DNA of 64,000 bases from assembly GCA_023374025.1 (NCBI GenBank), contig SIJG01000021.1, positions 1,032,474 through 1,096,473 on the forward strand. Direction: 5' to 3'. How positions within the stretch are numbered: the stretch's first letter is position 1; the number at the start of each line of letters is the position of its first letter. Made by a program: the position numbers and the translations under genes. The DNA comes from Heterodera schachtii (lineage: Eukaryota > Nematoda > Chromadorea > Rhabditida > Heteroderidae). Below, one piece after another: positions 34,642-45,660 of the stretch. The notes beneath the pieces were generated by a model, which saw only the letters and a program-made list of their open reading frames with translations, did not search any database and had not been told where the DNA came from.

Positions 34642-34842
34642 TATTTGGAGAAGGAGGGAAGGATTGGAGAAGGATGGAACATTAGGAAGAAAAGGGGAAT
34701 GAATAATGAAAGATAAAACAATAATGAATGAATAGGGGAAAACGTGGGATTCTATGTGCTGGGGTCAAAGGGCAAATTGATATGGGGGATAAACATCAAA
34801 TGGAACGACAAACATTTAAATCAAAAGTCATTCTTCTCACAT
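34642..34842. repeat. 200-bp direct repeat, right copy
   Basis: Same sequence and orientation as 33187-33386, ending CTTCTCACAT before unrelated AT-rich DNA. Confidence 0.7.
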
Positions 34843-35940
34843 TAATCAGGTAACTAGGCAATAATCGTTCCACAAAATTTCAGAACTAGGAGTAATTGCT
34901 AAGTGCCTAACCAAAATTGGATTTTCGTACACTTAAGTCCCGATTTCAAACCATCAAAAAGCGACCATTTAGCTCCCCTGATTAGTCTCACCTAATAAGC
35001 ATGCATTTTTTTGTAAGTCTTACATTTTGCTAAAATATTCTCATCAAAAATTTACTCAAAATTGTTTTATAAACACCTTGTACACAGAAAGTGTCAAATT
35101 CTGATTATCTAACAAAAAAATACCCAAAATGATTTTAATGTATCAAATTATCAGTAATTTCTTTAATTATTATTTTTTTTTATTTATAAATTTATTTAAC
35201 GTTAATTTAATTACGAAATATATTTATTTGAATATTTTAAGATTATTCTAAAAAATTTAGCCAAGTAAATAAAATATTTAATTTAATTTCGTGGAAATTA
35301 ACTACCAATTTTCCCACTCAAAATTTCTCACCAATTTCATTTCCATTGGAAACCAAATTAAACAAAATTAAAAACATGGGAAATTTTATAAAATGGTAAC
35401 AGGCCAAGAAATATTTATTAATAAATGATGTTAACAGTTTGCATTTGAGCCAATTTTCCCACCATTTTATCAGATTGTCTAAATTCTCTTTCTTTTGTAA
35501 TGCCAATAAAAGTCAAATGTACACCATTTTTTCAATATTCAATGCTTAGAGCTTAAATTGCCAATTTTGGCAATGAACATCAGTCACTATGCCATTCTGG
35601 GGCACTTTAATACAGCATTAACTTTAAATAAATTAAATTGCTAAATGAAGCAAAATTAAACAAATTAGTCACTTGAAAAGTAAAAAATCAATAAAATTTA
35701 AAAAACAATTTTTTGGCGTCATTTTCAATAGAACTAGCTCCAATGTTTGGTTTTCAAATTAAACTATGTTCAAGCTAAAACCGATCTTATGATGGTATAA
35801 AAATGAAGGCTTTAAAAATTATATTTTTGATTGACAATCATTTATTTTTCTTACCATATGTAATATTTGAAGCGGAAAATAATTAAACATCACGAAGTAT
35901 TTTGTGTTTTTCTCTGTTAACCGAGATAAAGAAATAATAC
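34843..35940. other. AT-rich intergenic DNA
   Basis: No gene or repeat structure recognised. It forms the upstream flank of the receptor cluster. Confidence 0.4.
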
Positions 35941-35945
35941 ACCCG

Positions 35946-36018
35946 TGCCTCGGTAGCTCAATGGTAGAGCTGTCCACGGATTGGGTGAACGAGTGGGTTC
36001 GTTTCCCACCCGAGGCCG
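35946..36018 (+). tRNA. tRNA-like sequence, probably a tRNA pseudogene or SINE-type Pol III unit
   Basis: A perfect 7-bp acceptor stem (GCCTCGG with CCGAGGC), a good D arm (GCTC-AATGGTA-GAGC) and a 5-bp T arm (GTGGG-TTCGTTT-CCCAC) are present. They carry box A TAGCTCAATGG and near-consensus box B GGTTCGTTTCC, and TTTT follows within ten bases. The anticodon arm is poor: only G-T-rich pairing around TGTCC/GGGTG, no T at position 33, and a nominal GGA anticodon without the long variable arm expected of tRNA-Ser. It lies about 100 bp upstream of receptor gene 1. Confidence 0.5.
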
Positions 36019-36122
36019 AACATTTTGCCCATTTCTTATTCTATGATTAATCCATTCCATTTGTAGTTCGTTCTATTTTCCTAATTTCATCTTATCCTTA
36101 CTTTTATATTTTTTCCCCAGAA

Positions 36123-37506
36123 ATGTCGTCCTCCCCGTCCACTGCTGTGTTCATTTTCTCTTACTCATTTTTTTCCGTTGAACTGATCATTTGTGTCGCC
36201 GTTTTGGCCATCACTTTTCTGAATTTGGCTGTCATTGTGCCAACTAAACTTTTGCATTTGAATCTGAAAGGCATTCTGATCACCCAAACTGTTACGACAA
36301 TGATTTTTGTTGGCGATCGATCAATAATGTTGGTCCGCAAATTGATTTTTTCCAATAACCTATTTGCACCAGCTGATATGACTCTACAGGTTGGTGTACT
36401 GTAGTTTCGATACCTGAGCCTTAAAAAAGAATTAAAAAGATTAATTTAATTAAAGGCCATAATGACTTTCATTTCGATTTACAAAAATGTGCTTGGGCAT
36501 GTTTTGTTCGTTGAACGCTTTTTTGCTACAGTACGCACAAAATCGTACCAAAACATTTCAAAACTGTATTTGTTCATTGGCTGGTTCAGCATTACTGTAT
36601 GTTTTGGGAATTATTTATTTACCTATTTTCATAAAAAAATTCATTTATTTTCGTTCATCGTTGCTTTTGTGAACACGGTAACCAATGGAGAGTCGTGGAC
36701 AGTTACTGAATTCAATTTCATCACTTCCATTTTGTTCACTGTTTTGGGCCTCGTCGAATTTATTGTATTTGTTTAATTTTAATATTTTTTAAATTCCATT
36801 TTTTTAATAATAATTTAAAGATTATTGCTCTAATTGGCTATTATAATCGGAGAAAATATTGCAATCAGCTACAAAATGCTGGTCTTGAAAATTATACCAT
36901 TGCTCAGAGATATGAAGTAAAACTAAAATTTAATATTTTTATTTTTAATTTTCTAATATTAAAAAGGTTGCGGAAAATGTGAAAACTTCTCAACAACTTT
37001 TGCCAACATTTTTTGGCATTTTTTTGTCAAATTTATCATTGTACATGAACTACGTTATAATGTGGTACAAACTTTTAAAAGAAGATTACCAGATTAGCAT
37101 TTGTTTTGCAATTTTAATTTGTGTTAATTCAATTATTTGTGGTGTCATCGAACTCACCGTTATCACGTAATTATTGGACAAACAATTATTAAAATTAAAA
37201 AAAAAATATATATATTTATTAAAATATATATTAAATTAAAAACATACATTAATTAAAATATTAAATTAGAAAACATACAATTAATTAAAATATTAAATTA
37301 AAAAACATTTTCTAATTGATCACAGACATCATCCGTTGCTGAAGCGGCGTTTTCTTCGGCTTTTGAAAATGGTGTCTAATTTTCGCCGTAATCGAATTGA
37401 CACTGTGCCACCAATTGCTGTGGAACTGAACGGCATCGGATGCAAAAAGAACGAAAATGAAACAACGGAACATTTCAAAATGCTTCAACAAGCATGGAAC
37501 AAATAA
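36123..37506 (+). CDS. Sra/Srab-like seven-transmembrane chemoreceptor, gene 1 (intron 2 acceptor lost)
   Basis: Homologous exons are 36123-36389, 36456-36596, 36654-36764, 36821-36916, 36967-37166 and 37326-37506, matching gene 3 in length and phase (331 aa if fully spliced). The ATG follows TTTTTTCCCCAG, a trans-splice-like acceptor. Seen motifs: TM1 in VELIICVAVLAITFLNLAVI, HLNLKGIL at the TM1/2 loop, VERFFATVRTKSYQ after TM3 (the family's ER-AT-YE motif), AQRYE-VAENVK after TM5, HHPLLKRR after TM7, and EHFKMLQQAWNK at the C-terminus. Nematode Sra/Srab proteins are G-protein-coupled receptors of sensory neurons. Oddity: the second intron ends TTTTCG instead of TTTTCAG, but its 57 bases are in frame without a stop, so retention would add 19 residues in a membrane region. 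Confidence 0.75.
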
Positions 37507-38035
37507 AACATATGTTATTATTTCATTTAAGGAATAAATTTGTTTTGCTTTCAGTCTAATTGAAAGACAGGCCTAATCGAAATCGACCTAATCTACGAAT
37601 CCGCAAATTAAATATTTAATTTTCCAAAAATGAAAATTTCTTTCTTTTCATAGAGCTACCAAATCAACCTTTGGAATATTCTCTCAATATTATCAAAATT
37701 TTAAAAATCCTAAAGCATTTCCTTCTGCTCTTTCCACATTTCTTGAATAAATTTTTTTCTCCTTAGGTAAATTTAATTAATTTTTTGAAATAGTAATTCG
37801 CTTGAATTTATAGAAATTTGATCATTACATTTGGCAAAATATATATTTTTTCATGCATAAATAACATTTTGTAGATTCACAGACATTTTTTTTAGGAATG
37901 AAAATTTGAGGAAGAAAAATTTTGACCCAAGCGAAAGTGCGCGGGAATTTAATTATCACTAATTAACTGCTTCAATTTCTTTTGACACCCTTTTTCTCAT
38001 GGGCATCATTTGTAGGCTTTACTTGACGAAGCTAA

Positions 38036-38400
38036 CAAAGGAAGGTCCCCAAGTGTCCGTGGGTTTCCGAATGAAATTTTGTGGGTGAATAAAGCATCCT
38101 TGGGTTTTTAAGCAAAGTGCTTTATTTTCTGCGAAATGAGCCCGAGTGCCGAGTTATGACGTGCCAAAGATTTTTAATGAATAAACAAAAGAAATAATTA
38201 GTTGTTAATCACTTAGTCTGTCAATTGATGTAGCGATAAAGTGCGGGTCTCAACTTTTTGGTCCCAGGCTCAAATCTCGACACTCGGGCTCATTTCGCAG
38301 AAAATAAAACTACTTTTCTTAAGAATACCCATGGTGCTCTCTATCCACCCACAAAGTTTCGTTCGGAAATCCCACGGACACCTGTGGGGCCCTCAATTTG
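38036..38400. mobile_element. Fold-back MITE with TAA duplication, empty site in the paralogous unit
   Basis: Left arm CAAAGGAAGGTCCCC ... GTGTCCGTGGGTTTCCGAA and right arm TTCGGAAATCCCACGGACAC ... GGGCCCTCAATTTG are inverted for about 120 bp, including a TTTTATTTTCTGCGAAATGA block in both. TAA flanks both ends (38033-38035, 38401-38403). At 41755-41770 the paralogous unit reads GACGAAGCTAAGCAGAAAGC without the insert. The centre holds a tRNA-like GGCTCAAATCTCG. Three-base TWA duplication suggests PIF/Harbinger. Confidence 0.85.
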
Positions 38401-39422
38401 TAAGCAGAAAGCAAAATTTAATCAACACTTTTAATTTCTCCAAATTACCCAGTGCATTATTTTAACTGACTAAAAATGTAAAGTGATAATTATACACCAA
38501 AAAATCGAAATTAACCAATGTGTGCCTGGAAGTTTTTTGATGTCAAAATTCGATAAGTATCGTTTTTTTCATTTAGTCGCATCTATCGTAAAACGAACCT
38601 ACACTATATAAAACAACTATTTTTGTCCCGAATGATTGACGTCCACCATCGGTGCCAAAAGATCCCACGTGGTTAACATTTCTTTTTCCATTCAAACGTC
38701 ATTGAATGTGCCAAAATGTTTCAATGATGTAATGAACAAATTATTTTTAGCATGAAACAAAAAAATTCCCATATTTCCCAATGATTTTCTCACTACTAAT
38801 AATAAAATATGTAGCGTAGTATAAAGGAAATATAAGAAATCCAAGTAAATAATATTGTAGTTAACCATTTCTTGATTCTTTATCAATCGAATTAAAAAAT
38901 TTCATTTAACAATTTTTAAATTAAATTGAATCGATATGTCTAGTAGAGCCCGGTGCGGAACGAGATCCCTCGGGGGATTTAGTGGGATCTTAGCCCACAA
39001 TCCCGCACTGAATATATTTACAACAAATACAATTAAAGGTAACGCCATTTTATAGGAAAGTTCTCTAAAATTTATAAAAAAAAAATTTCATGGCGGCTCC
39101 TATCGCGGCACTGCCGGACCCCCTCCCATTTTACAAACTTTTTTGAAAAAGTGAGTCGCAAAAAAAAAGTGATGTGAAAAATAATAACATTATTTTTTTT
39201 ATGCCAGCCTCCAAAATTTCTTCAATTGTTATATTTAGTTTTTTTGAAGGTTTCTTTAAACTTTTTCAAAAAGCTAAATGAACAGATAATTACATAATTA
39301 GGATTTATGTCAATTTTTTTTTTTGAATTTATTCGGTTTCGATCGGACTTATTTATTTTTTTTCTTTTAATTTTTAGTTAAATTAAAAATTGATGACTAC
39401 CATATTCACTGAATTAGAGCTC

Positions 39423-39477
39423 TACCGTATTACTGAACTAGAGAGCCAACTGGGGCTCTATTTCAGTAAACTCAGTA
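39423..39477. mobile_element. Short palindromic MITE (TACCGTATTTACTGAATTAG family), copy 2
   Basis: TACCGTATTACTGAACTAGA pairs with TCTATTTCAGTAAACTCAGT across a short GC loop. It lies about 30 bp upstream of the gene 2 start, at the same place as the copy before gene 3, so it was present before that duplication. Confidence 0.65.
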
Positions 39478-39504
39478 TATATTAAACACTAATTTTCCCA
39501 GAAA

Positions 39505-39720
39505 ATGTCGTCATCCCCGTCCACTGGTGTGTTCATTTTTGCTTACTCACTTTATTCCGTTGAACTGATCACTTATGTCGCCGTGTTGGCCATCGCTTCG
39601 CTGAATTTGGCTGTCATTGTGCCAACTAAACTTTTGCATTTGAACCTGAAAAGCATTCTGATCACCCAAACTGTTGTGACAATGATTTTTGTTGGCGATC
39701 GAGCAATAATGTTGGTCCAC
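39505..39720 (+). pseudogene. Sra/Srab-like chemoreceptor gene 2, 5' fragment
   Basis: The first 72 codons are nearly identical to exon 1 of genes 1 and 3 (MSSSPSTGVFIFAYSLYSVE, LLHLNLKSILITQ). Homology ends sharply after AIMLVH at about 39720. The frame runs on for 49 unrelated codons to 39870 through sequence that includes a tRNA-like stretch. None of the exons 2-6 is found before gene 3. It has the same upstream acceptor TTTTCCCAG as gene 3. It can make at most a truncated protein with one or two membrane segments. Confidence 0.8.
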
Positions 39721-39847
39721 AATGAAAAATTTCAAAATGGTAATAGACCACCCCTGGCTTATATTTCAAGCCGAGGGATGAGCCTCTGTGCCGAGGAGAT
39801 ATGGCATGTCAAAATTTTTTCTGATGAGACCAATCTGATCACTTATG

Positions 39848-39915
39848 GGTGTTCGGTGGTGTATTGGTAGTCCTCTTTTCTGATTATACCGTATGTTCAA
39901 ATCCTTAATGTGTTT
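39848..39915 (+). other. tRNA-like sequence at the gene 2 breakpoint
   Basis: Contains a box-A-like TGGTGTATTGGTAG and a box-B-like TGTTCAAATCC at a tRNA-like spacing, within the non-homologous tail of gene 2. Stems are weak. It may be part of a SINE whose insertion truncated the gene. Confidence 0.35.
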
Positions 39916-40029
39916 TAATATTTTTAAAAAAAAATTAATTTCAAAAATTTTGCTTATTTAAAAGTATTATTTTTTGATAATTAATTTTTACATACAAATG
40001 CGCTTCCTTTGTTGTTGTTTTTTTAAAAA

Positions 40030-40300
40030 ATTCAAATCTAGGCCCCAAAACCGAAAAGTACCAAACGAAAATCGGCTACTTTTCGATTTTGTGTACACAT
40101 CCAAAATTTTAAAAAAATGTACAAAATATGCACAGAGTTTTTGGATAGCGCAAAAGGTATACAAGTCAGATCTGAGATTTTTTGGCATTTTGTGGCAAAT
40201 ATCCTGTTGTGCCATCCAAAAACTCTGTGCGTATTTTGTACATTTTTTTTAAATTTTGGCTGTGTACACAAAACCGGAAAGTACCTGAAAAGCCATCTCA
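40030..40300. mobile_element. Fold-back element with about 90-bp arms
   Basis: Left-arm blocks TTTTGTGTACACATCCAAAA, ATGTACAAAATATGCACAGA and GTTTTTGGATAGCG are mirrored on the right as TGCCATCCAAAAACTCTGTG, CGTATTTTGTACAT and GGCTGTGTACACAAAACCGG. The short loop is centred near 40175. Exact ends and target duplication are not certain. Confidence 0.7.
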
Positions 40301-40329
40301 CTTTATTTAATAAAAAATTTATATGAATC

Positions 40330-41640
40330 AAATTATTACCACGGTTGTTTTTTTTATCATATATTCATAAAAATTTATAAGATTAAATTTACTTTAGATA
40401 TAAAATTCTCTAAAGTTAACTGTGAGCTTTTTTTTATAGATTTTGTCAAAAAAAAAAACAATTTTGCGGGTTTTGGATCGAAATTGAATTTTACGATCTG
40501 TGGATTTTTCATAAGTATTAAAAAGGCAAGAATATTTTTAAATTTTATTATTTTTATTGATTGGAAACTTACAAATAATACAAGGTTATATGTTTCATGT
40601 AATTCAAAAAATTCTGAATAAAAATTTTTCCAAACCATCGTAAAATTCAGCTAATTTTTTTTTGCTCCTGGCCTTACAATTTATTAAATGAAAGTGCCAG
40701 AGGACAACGGTACGCCAACAAGCACCTTTTTGCCAATTGAGCGCCAAACTGGCTTTTTCGGGCATCTTAAAACAGTCTTTTCGTAATAACTTTGTTTTAA
40801 AGGAACGAATATTAACAACAAAAGATATTTTTGAGATTCTCTTGAATTGAAAACTTTTTGAGTTCCAGAAAGTTGCCCGTTTCAGTACCAGTGAGCCCGT
40901 TCTTTCGGGCTCTGCTTTCTTTCCTCTGAAATTTTTTCCAACAATTTCAAAGAATTATTTTTCTCTCAGGTCCCACACTACCCATTCTTACCTTTACTTA
41001 AAATCTCATGTCTCGTGCCAAAATGTGAAATACGAAGCACGAAACGCCGTAAAAAAAAGTAGACTACGAAGTACGAAACAAGAAACAAGCAACAAATCCC
41101 TGATATACACAGTTTGTAAATAATGCCATAATTTGAGTGCCAAAAAATTGAATGAAAATTTTGCAAGACATTAATGATAATTATATTACGAAAAGCGTTT
41201 TTTTGATGCCCACAAATTTTTTAATTTATGAAAAGTCCATTTTTCAATCATTAAACGAAATTTTAAATAGTCTTATAATTCAATTTATTCAATATGGAGA
41301 AATTACATAATATTTGCCAAAAACTGAAAAACAGTTATATTGCAGTTTTTGCGGCGGGTTTTTTAGTGCTGAGTGTTCTAATTTATTTTTTTATGAATAA
41401 AAATTTTTTTTCTTAAAAATTTTCTTAATAAAGAAATTTTTGGAACAAAAGCATTGTGATCCAAAATTTTCGGGTTATGCTGTTTATTGGAACTCAAATT
41501 TTTTGCGAGACCAAATCCTGCAGGCTTAAACCCTGCAATATGCGACTTTCAAATAATATTGACTATTTATTACCTTAAACTAAATGCAAATTTTTCACCG
41601 TCAAATGGGTAAGAAATTAAATCAATTTCTTCAACTCAGA
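40330..41640. other. AT-rich DNA where gene 2 exons would be expected
   Basis: No receptor exon is recognisable here. Loose repeats only, including ACGAAACAAGAAACAAGC around 41075. Confidence 0.4.
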
Positions 41641-42459
41641 AATCAAATTCATAGTGCGCGGGAATTTAATGCTCACTAATTAACTCCTTCCATTCCTTTT
41701 GACACCAATTGGTTCATTTTTTTCTCATGAGCATCATTAGTTGGCTTTTACTTGACGAAGCTAAGCAGAAAGCAAATTTAATCAACACTTTTAATTTGTC
41801 CTAATGGCCCCGCTCATTATTTTAACTGCCCAAAATGAAAAACGTATAATTATTTACCAAAAAATAAAAGCTATGTTAACCAATGCGTCTAAGTTTTTTG
41901 ATGCCAAAATTCGATAAAATATCGTTTTTTTTTCATTTTAAGTCTCAAGTATCGTAAAAATCAAAATTTACATTATATATTGGTAAGATATTATTTTTTT
42001 TTAAGATATTACTTTTTAAGCAATGTTTTCGATTTTGAGCCCAAACTCTATTTTTGTCCCAATGATTGACGTCCACCACCGGTGCCAAAAGATCCCACGG
42101 GGTTAACATTTCTTTTTTTCAATTGAAAACGTCATTGAATGTGCCAAAAAGTTTCAATGATGTAATGAACAAATTATTTTTAGCATGAAACAAAAAATTT
42201 CCTATATTTTACAATGATTTTCTCACTATTAATAATAAAATATGTAGCGTAGTATAAAGGAAATATAAGAAATCCAAGTACTTAATATTATAGTTAGCCA
42301 TTTCTTGATTCTTTATCAATCGAATTAAGAAATTTCAGTTAAACCTCTTCGAATTAAATTGAATTGATATGCCTACTATTTAATAGCTAATGAACAGATT
42401 ATTACCTTTTGGATTTAAATAATTTTTTTTATTTATTCGATTCCGATCGGAGGTTTTAT

Positions 42460-42863
42460 CAGGGATGGGCCAACTCGGAAAATAAAATGCGAAACGCGAA
42501 ATTTGCGAAAGCAAAAAATGCGAAATGAAAATAAATGCGAAACGCGAAATTTTTTCTACAACTTTTTAATAGTAAAAATAATAAAGCAAAAATCAGCATG
42601 AAAAAGTTAGAACAAGAAGCCTAAACGAGGGGGCTGGCTGCCAACTAAAAATTTTCAAAATCAGCATTTGGCCGACAACAAATCGGGATTGGGGTCAAAA
42701 AGCATCATTTTGTAAAATTCTTTCAAATTTTGCGATTTTGGGCAATTTTCTAAAAAAAAACTATTAGTTTTTAGGGTCCCGCGGTGTCGATAGGCGGCGC
42801 CGGGGTAAAATTAGAAATTTTGACCAATGCGAATCGTGAAAGCGAAAGCGAAAGCCCGTCCCT
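42460..42863. mobile_element. hAT-type MITE (CAGGGATGGGCC family)
   Basis: Starts CAGGGATGGGCCAACTCGG and ends AAGCCCGTCCCT; flanks are GGTTTTAT and GGTTTTAA, a 7/8 match for an 8-bp target duplication. The interior has AATGCGAAACGCGAAA repeats and the GC hairpin motif GCGGTGTCGATAGGCGGCG at 42780. It is related to the larger element at 48831-50046. Confidence 0.7.
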
Positions 42864-43298
42864 GGTTTTAATGCTTTTTTGTTTAAAGTTGACAAAAAAT
42901 CACTAATTTAATGCACAAACTATTTATTTTAAAGTAAAAAAAATTCCCAGCGCTTTCCAATGATTTTCTCACAATTAATAATTTCATTTACTTTACCGTG
43001 TTAAAATTAAATTGAATTCATAACAGTGCTGCATGTAACTGGACTTTCAATTACAAAAACACGTAATCCATAATTACGGCGATTTCTCAATTACGGAAAC
43101 CCATAATCCATAAGCAAGTCAAAAACGCCGTAAAATCCCGTAAAAAGCCAAATTATGGTGTGCTTTAATAATACCATAAATTATCAAGAAAAAACCCAGT
43201 TTTGGGTTCCGATCAGGAATTTTATATAATTTTTGATTTAATTTTTTGCTAAATTAAAAATTGATAACTATAACTGTTGTAAATATTTAATTAGAACC

Positions 43299-43353
43299 TA
43301 CCGTATTACGGAATTAGAGAGCCTCCGGGGGCTCTAATTCAGTAAATACAGTA
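43299..43353. mobile_element. Short palindromic MITE (TACCGTATTTACTGAATTAG family), copy 3
   Basis: TACCGTATTACGGAATTAGA pairs with TCTAATTCAGTAAATACAGT around a CCTCCGGGGG loop. It is about 30 bp upstream of receptor gene 3. Confidence 0.7.
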
Positions 43354-43382
43354 TAAATATATAAGATTAATTTTCCCAGAAA

Positions 43383-45273
43383 ATGTCGTCATCCCCGTCC
43401 ACTGCTGTGTTCATTTTTGCTTACTCACTTTATTCCGTTGAACTGATCACTTATGTCGCCGTGTTGGCCATTGTTTGTCTGAATTTGGCTGTCATTGTGC
43501 CCACCAAACTTTTGCATTTGAACCTGAAAAGCATTCTGATCACCCAAAGTATTGCCATTATGCTTTATGTGTTACCGCGACTTGTAATGCTTTTCCAAAA
43601 ATTCACATCCGACGACCCATTTGCACCTGCCAACGTGGTCCTACAGGTACAAGCGCACAAGAATGGCATTGTGCCCACCAACAAAATTTTTAAATATGCG
43701 AAAAATAAAATTTTCCGACAGTCGGAAATAAGTTTTAATAATTATTTACTGAATTTACAAAATCGAAAATTTTTTTGTTTTTTGTTTTATAAAGATAATT
43801 TCTTTTAAATTATAGAATATAATGACTTTTGACGCTTTGTTCCGCCGTCTGCTTGGCCATGCGTTGATTATTGAAAGGTTCATCGCCACACTTCGTACAA
43901 ATTCATATGAAAAGTTTTCAAAATTGTATTTTACTCTGGCTTGGTTTTGCATTACGGTATTCGTTTGTTTTTTAAATTTTCATTTTTTAATTTATTAAAT
44001 TTATTTTTCTGCAGTTTGCCATCGCTTTTGTAAACACAATAACCAATGAACAGTCGTGGACATTTACCAAATTCAATTTAATCACTTCTTCCATTTCAAC
44101 ACCATTAAGCTTAATCGAATATTTGGTAAATATAAACTGTAAACTTAATTAATAAAATAAATATTATTTATTTTAATTTAGTTGATTACCATAATTGGTT
44201 ATTATAATCGGAAAAAGTATTCTCAACAAATTGAAAACGCATCGCCAAATAATTATCACATTGGACAGCGATATCAAGTAAATATTTTTGTTAATTATTT
44301 ATTTTTAAATATTACTATGGTACCGCAGATAATTATTAAGACACAAAATTTTTACAATTAATGACAAAAAAAAAACCCAAATAATTCGCGAAACAGTGGA
44401 AAAATGGCGAAAAATGCTAAATAATGGTTAAAAATTAAAAAAAAACATGCTTTTTCTATGAAGATATAACTAAAAAGTTATTTTTGTGCTTTTCACATCG
44501 TAACAAAGACTTGAAAATGTGTGGCTTTCTCATCATTATGAAGAATTAATTAATTAATTAGTAAATCAATTAAGGTTGCGGACAACTTGAAAACGGCCAA
44601 GCAACTTTCATCAGCATTTTTATGCCTATTTCTTTCAAATTTATTCTTGAATATTTGGTTCTTTGTAATTGCGTTTAATTTTGTTACAGAAAATTATCAA
44701 ATTAGTTTGGTAATTGCGCTTAGCGTTTGGATTGACACAATTTTTGGCGCTGCAATTGAATTCACTGTTTTGACGTAAGCAATTTTAATATTTTTTATAA
44801 TATAAACCCTAAAAATTGTACTATTTTAAATAAGCAAAAAACAAAAATTATCAACATTTTTTGAAATAAAAAACAAATCTCTTTTCTAAATATTTCTCCT
44901 ATCTTCAAGTAATCAATAAAAAAAAATTGTTTCTGCGTTTTAACGGACTAATTAATAAAGAGCAACCGAATAAAATTACCTAATCTGTTACCTAATTAAC
45001 AAAATGCAGTTTTAAAAATTTTCAGAAACGAATCCGACCCATACAAAATATTTTTTAATAAAATTAATTTTTCCCATTTTTCAATTAAGGCATCATCCGT
45101 TGCTGAAACGACGTTTTGTCATACTTTTGAAAAGAATTTTTTGTTTTAAACGAACTAATCGAATTGAAGATGAACGCCCAATTTCTGTGCAATTGGCAAA
45201 CCGAAGCAATAATAAAAATAAGCCGGATGAAACGGCGGAACATTTCAAAATGATTAGACAAGCATGGAATTAA
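43383..45273 (+). CDS. Sra/Srab-like seven-transmembrane chemoreceptor, gene 3 (intact)
   Basis: Exons are 43383-43646, 43816-43956, 44015-44125, 44182-44277, 44575-44774 and 45090-45273; all junction phases agree and the total is 996 nt (331 aa), the usual size for this class. Introns have GT donors and AG acceptors, including TTTTTCTGCAG before exon 3. Motifs: YVAVLAIVCLNLAVIVPT (TM1), HLNLKSILITQ, IIERFIATLRTNSYEKF (ER-AT-YE motif after TM3), GQRYQ-VADNLKTAKQL (after TM5), HHPLLKRR (after TM7), and a cytoplasmic tail ending EHFKMIRQAWN. The start follows TTTTCCCAG. It is the best candidate in the cluster for a working receptor, presumably in sensory neurons. Intron 4 (44278-44574) is longer and AT-rich. 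Confidence 0.85.
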
Positions 45274-45660
45274 TTTTTCTTTTTTAATTATTAATTTTTT
45301 TTGTTGAATTCGATTAAAGCAAGGCCTCAATTTGTCAGTATTTGTACGAGTTGTCCTTATTATTAGTTCAAATAGAGTAGATCGGGACCGGGACCAAAAC
45401 ACGGACAACTGAGTACCGAAGTCCCGGTGGGAATTACAGAATTTTTCGGAGCGAAAATTACGGTTACTGATATCAGAGATTTTTCCGTACTTTTGATCCA
45501 TAACTGGACTCACGCCAGACCCTAAATGTAATATCGTATTTTTCAAAAGGTGGCCTCTCTCATATTGGCTCCATCCCTAAAAAATAAATAAAGAAATTAA
45601 AATAATATTTTATACAAAAAATGTAATTTATTTATTAATTCTTCCATAAAAATAAATAAT

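Larger units (their letters stand above)
37930..39500. repeat. Tandem segmental duplication, unit 1 (intergenic part)
   Basis: Matches 41650-43380: starts near GTGCGCGGGAATTTAAT, includes TTTGACACC, ATGATTGACGTCCACCA, AAGATCCCACG and TAAAATATGTAGCGTAGTAT, and ends at the next receptor start. Unit 1 has extra insertions at 38036-38400 and at about 38944-39280. The duplication explains the tandem receptor genes. Confidence 0.75.
41650..43380. repeat. Tandem segmental duplication, unit 2 (intergenic part)
   Basis: Paralogous to 37930-39500 and ends at the start of receptor gene 3. It carries the hAT-type element at 42460-42863 but lacks the fold-back MITE of unit 1. Confidence 0.75.

Noticed and set aside
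33187..34842. Complete LTR retrotransposon
   Set aside because: No gag/pol, primer-binding site, TG...CA ends or target duplication could be found; only the direct-repeat layout fits.
35946..36018. Functional tRNA-Ser(GGA)
   Set aside because: Acceptor, D and T arms are good, but there is no T33, the anticodon stem is G-T-rich and the long variable arm of tRNA-Ser is missing.
38241..38465. 74-codon plus frame
   Set aside because: It lies mostly in the right arm of the fold-back MITE at 38036-38400.
45085..45546. 153-codon minus-strand frame
   Set aside because: It is antisense to the last exon of the intact receptor gene 3 and continues into repeat-like CCGGGACC sequence.
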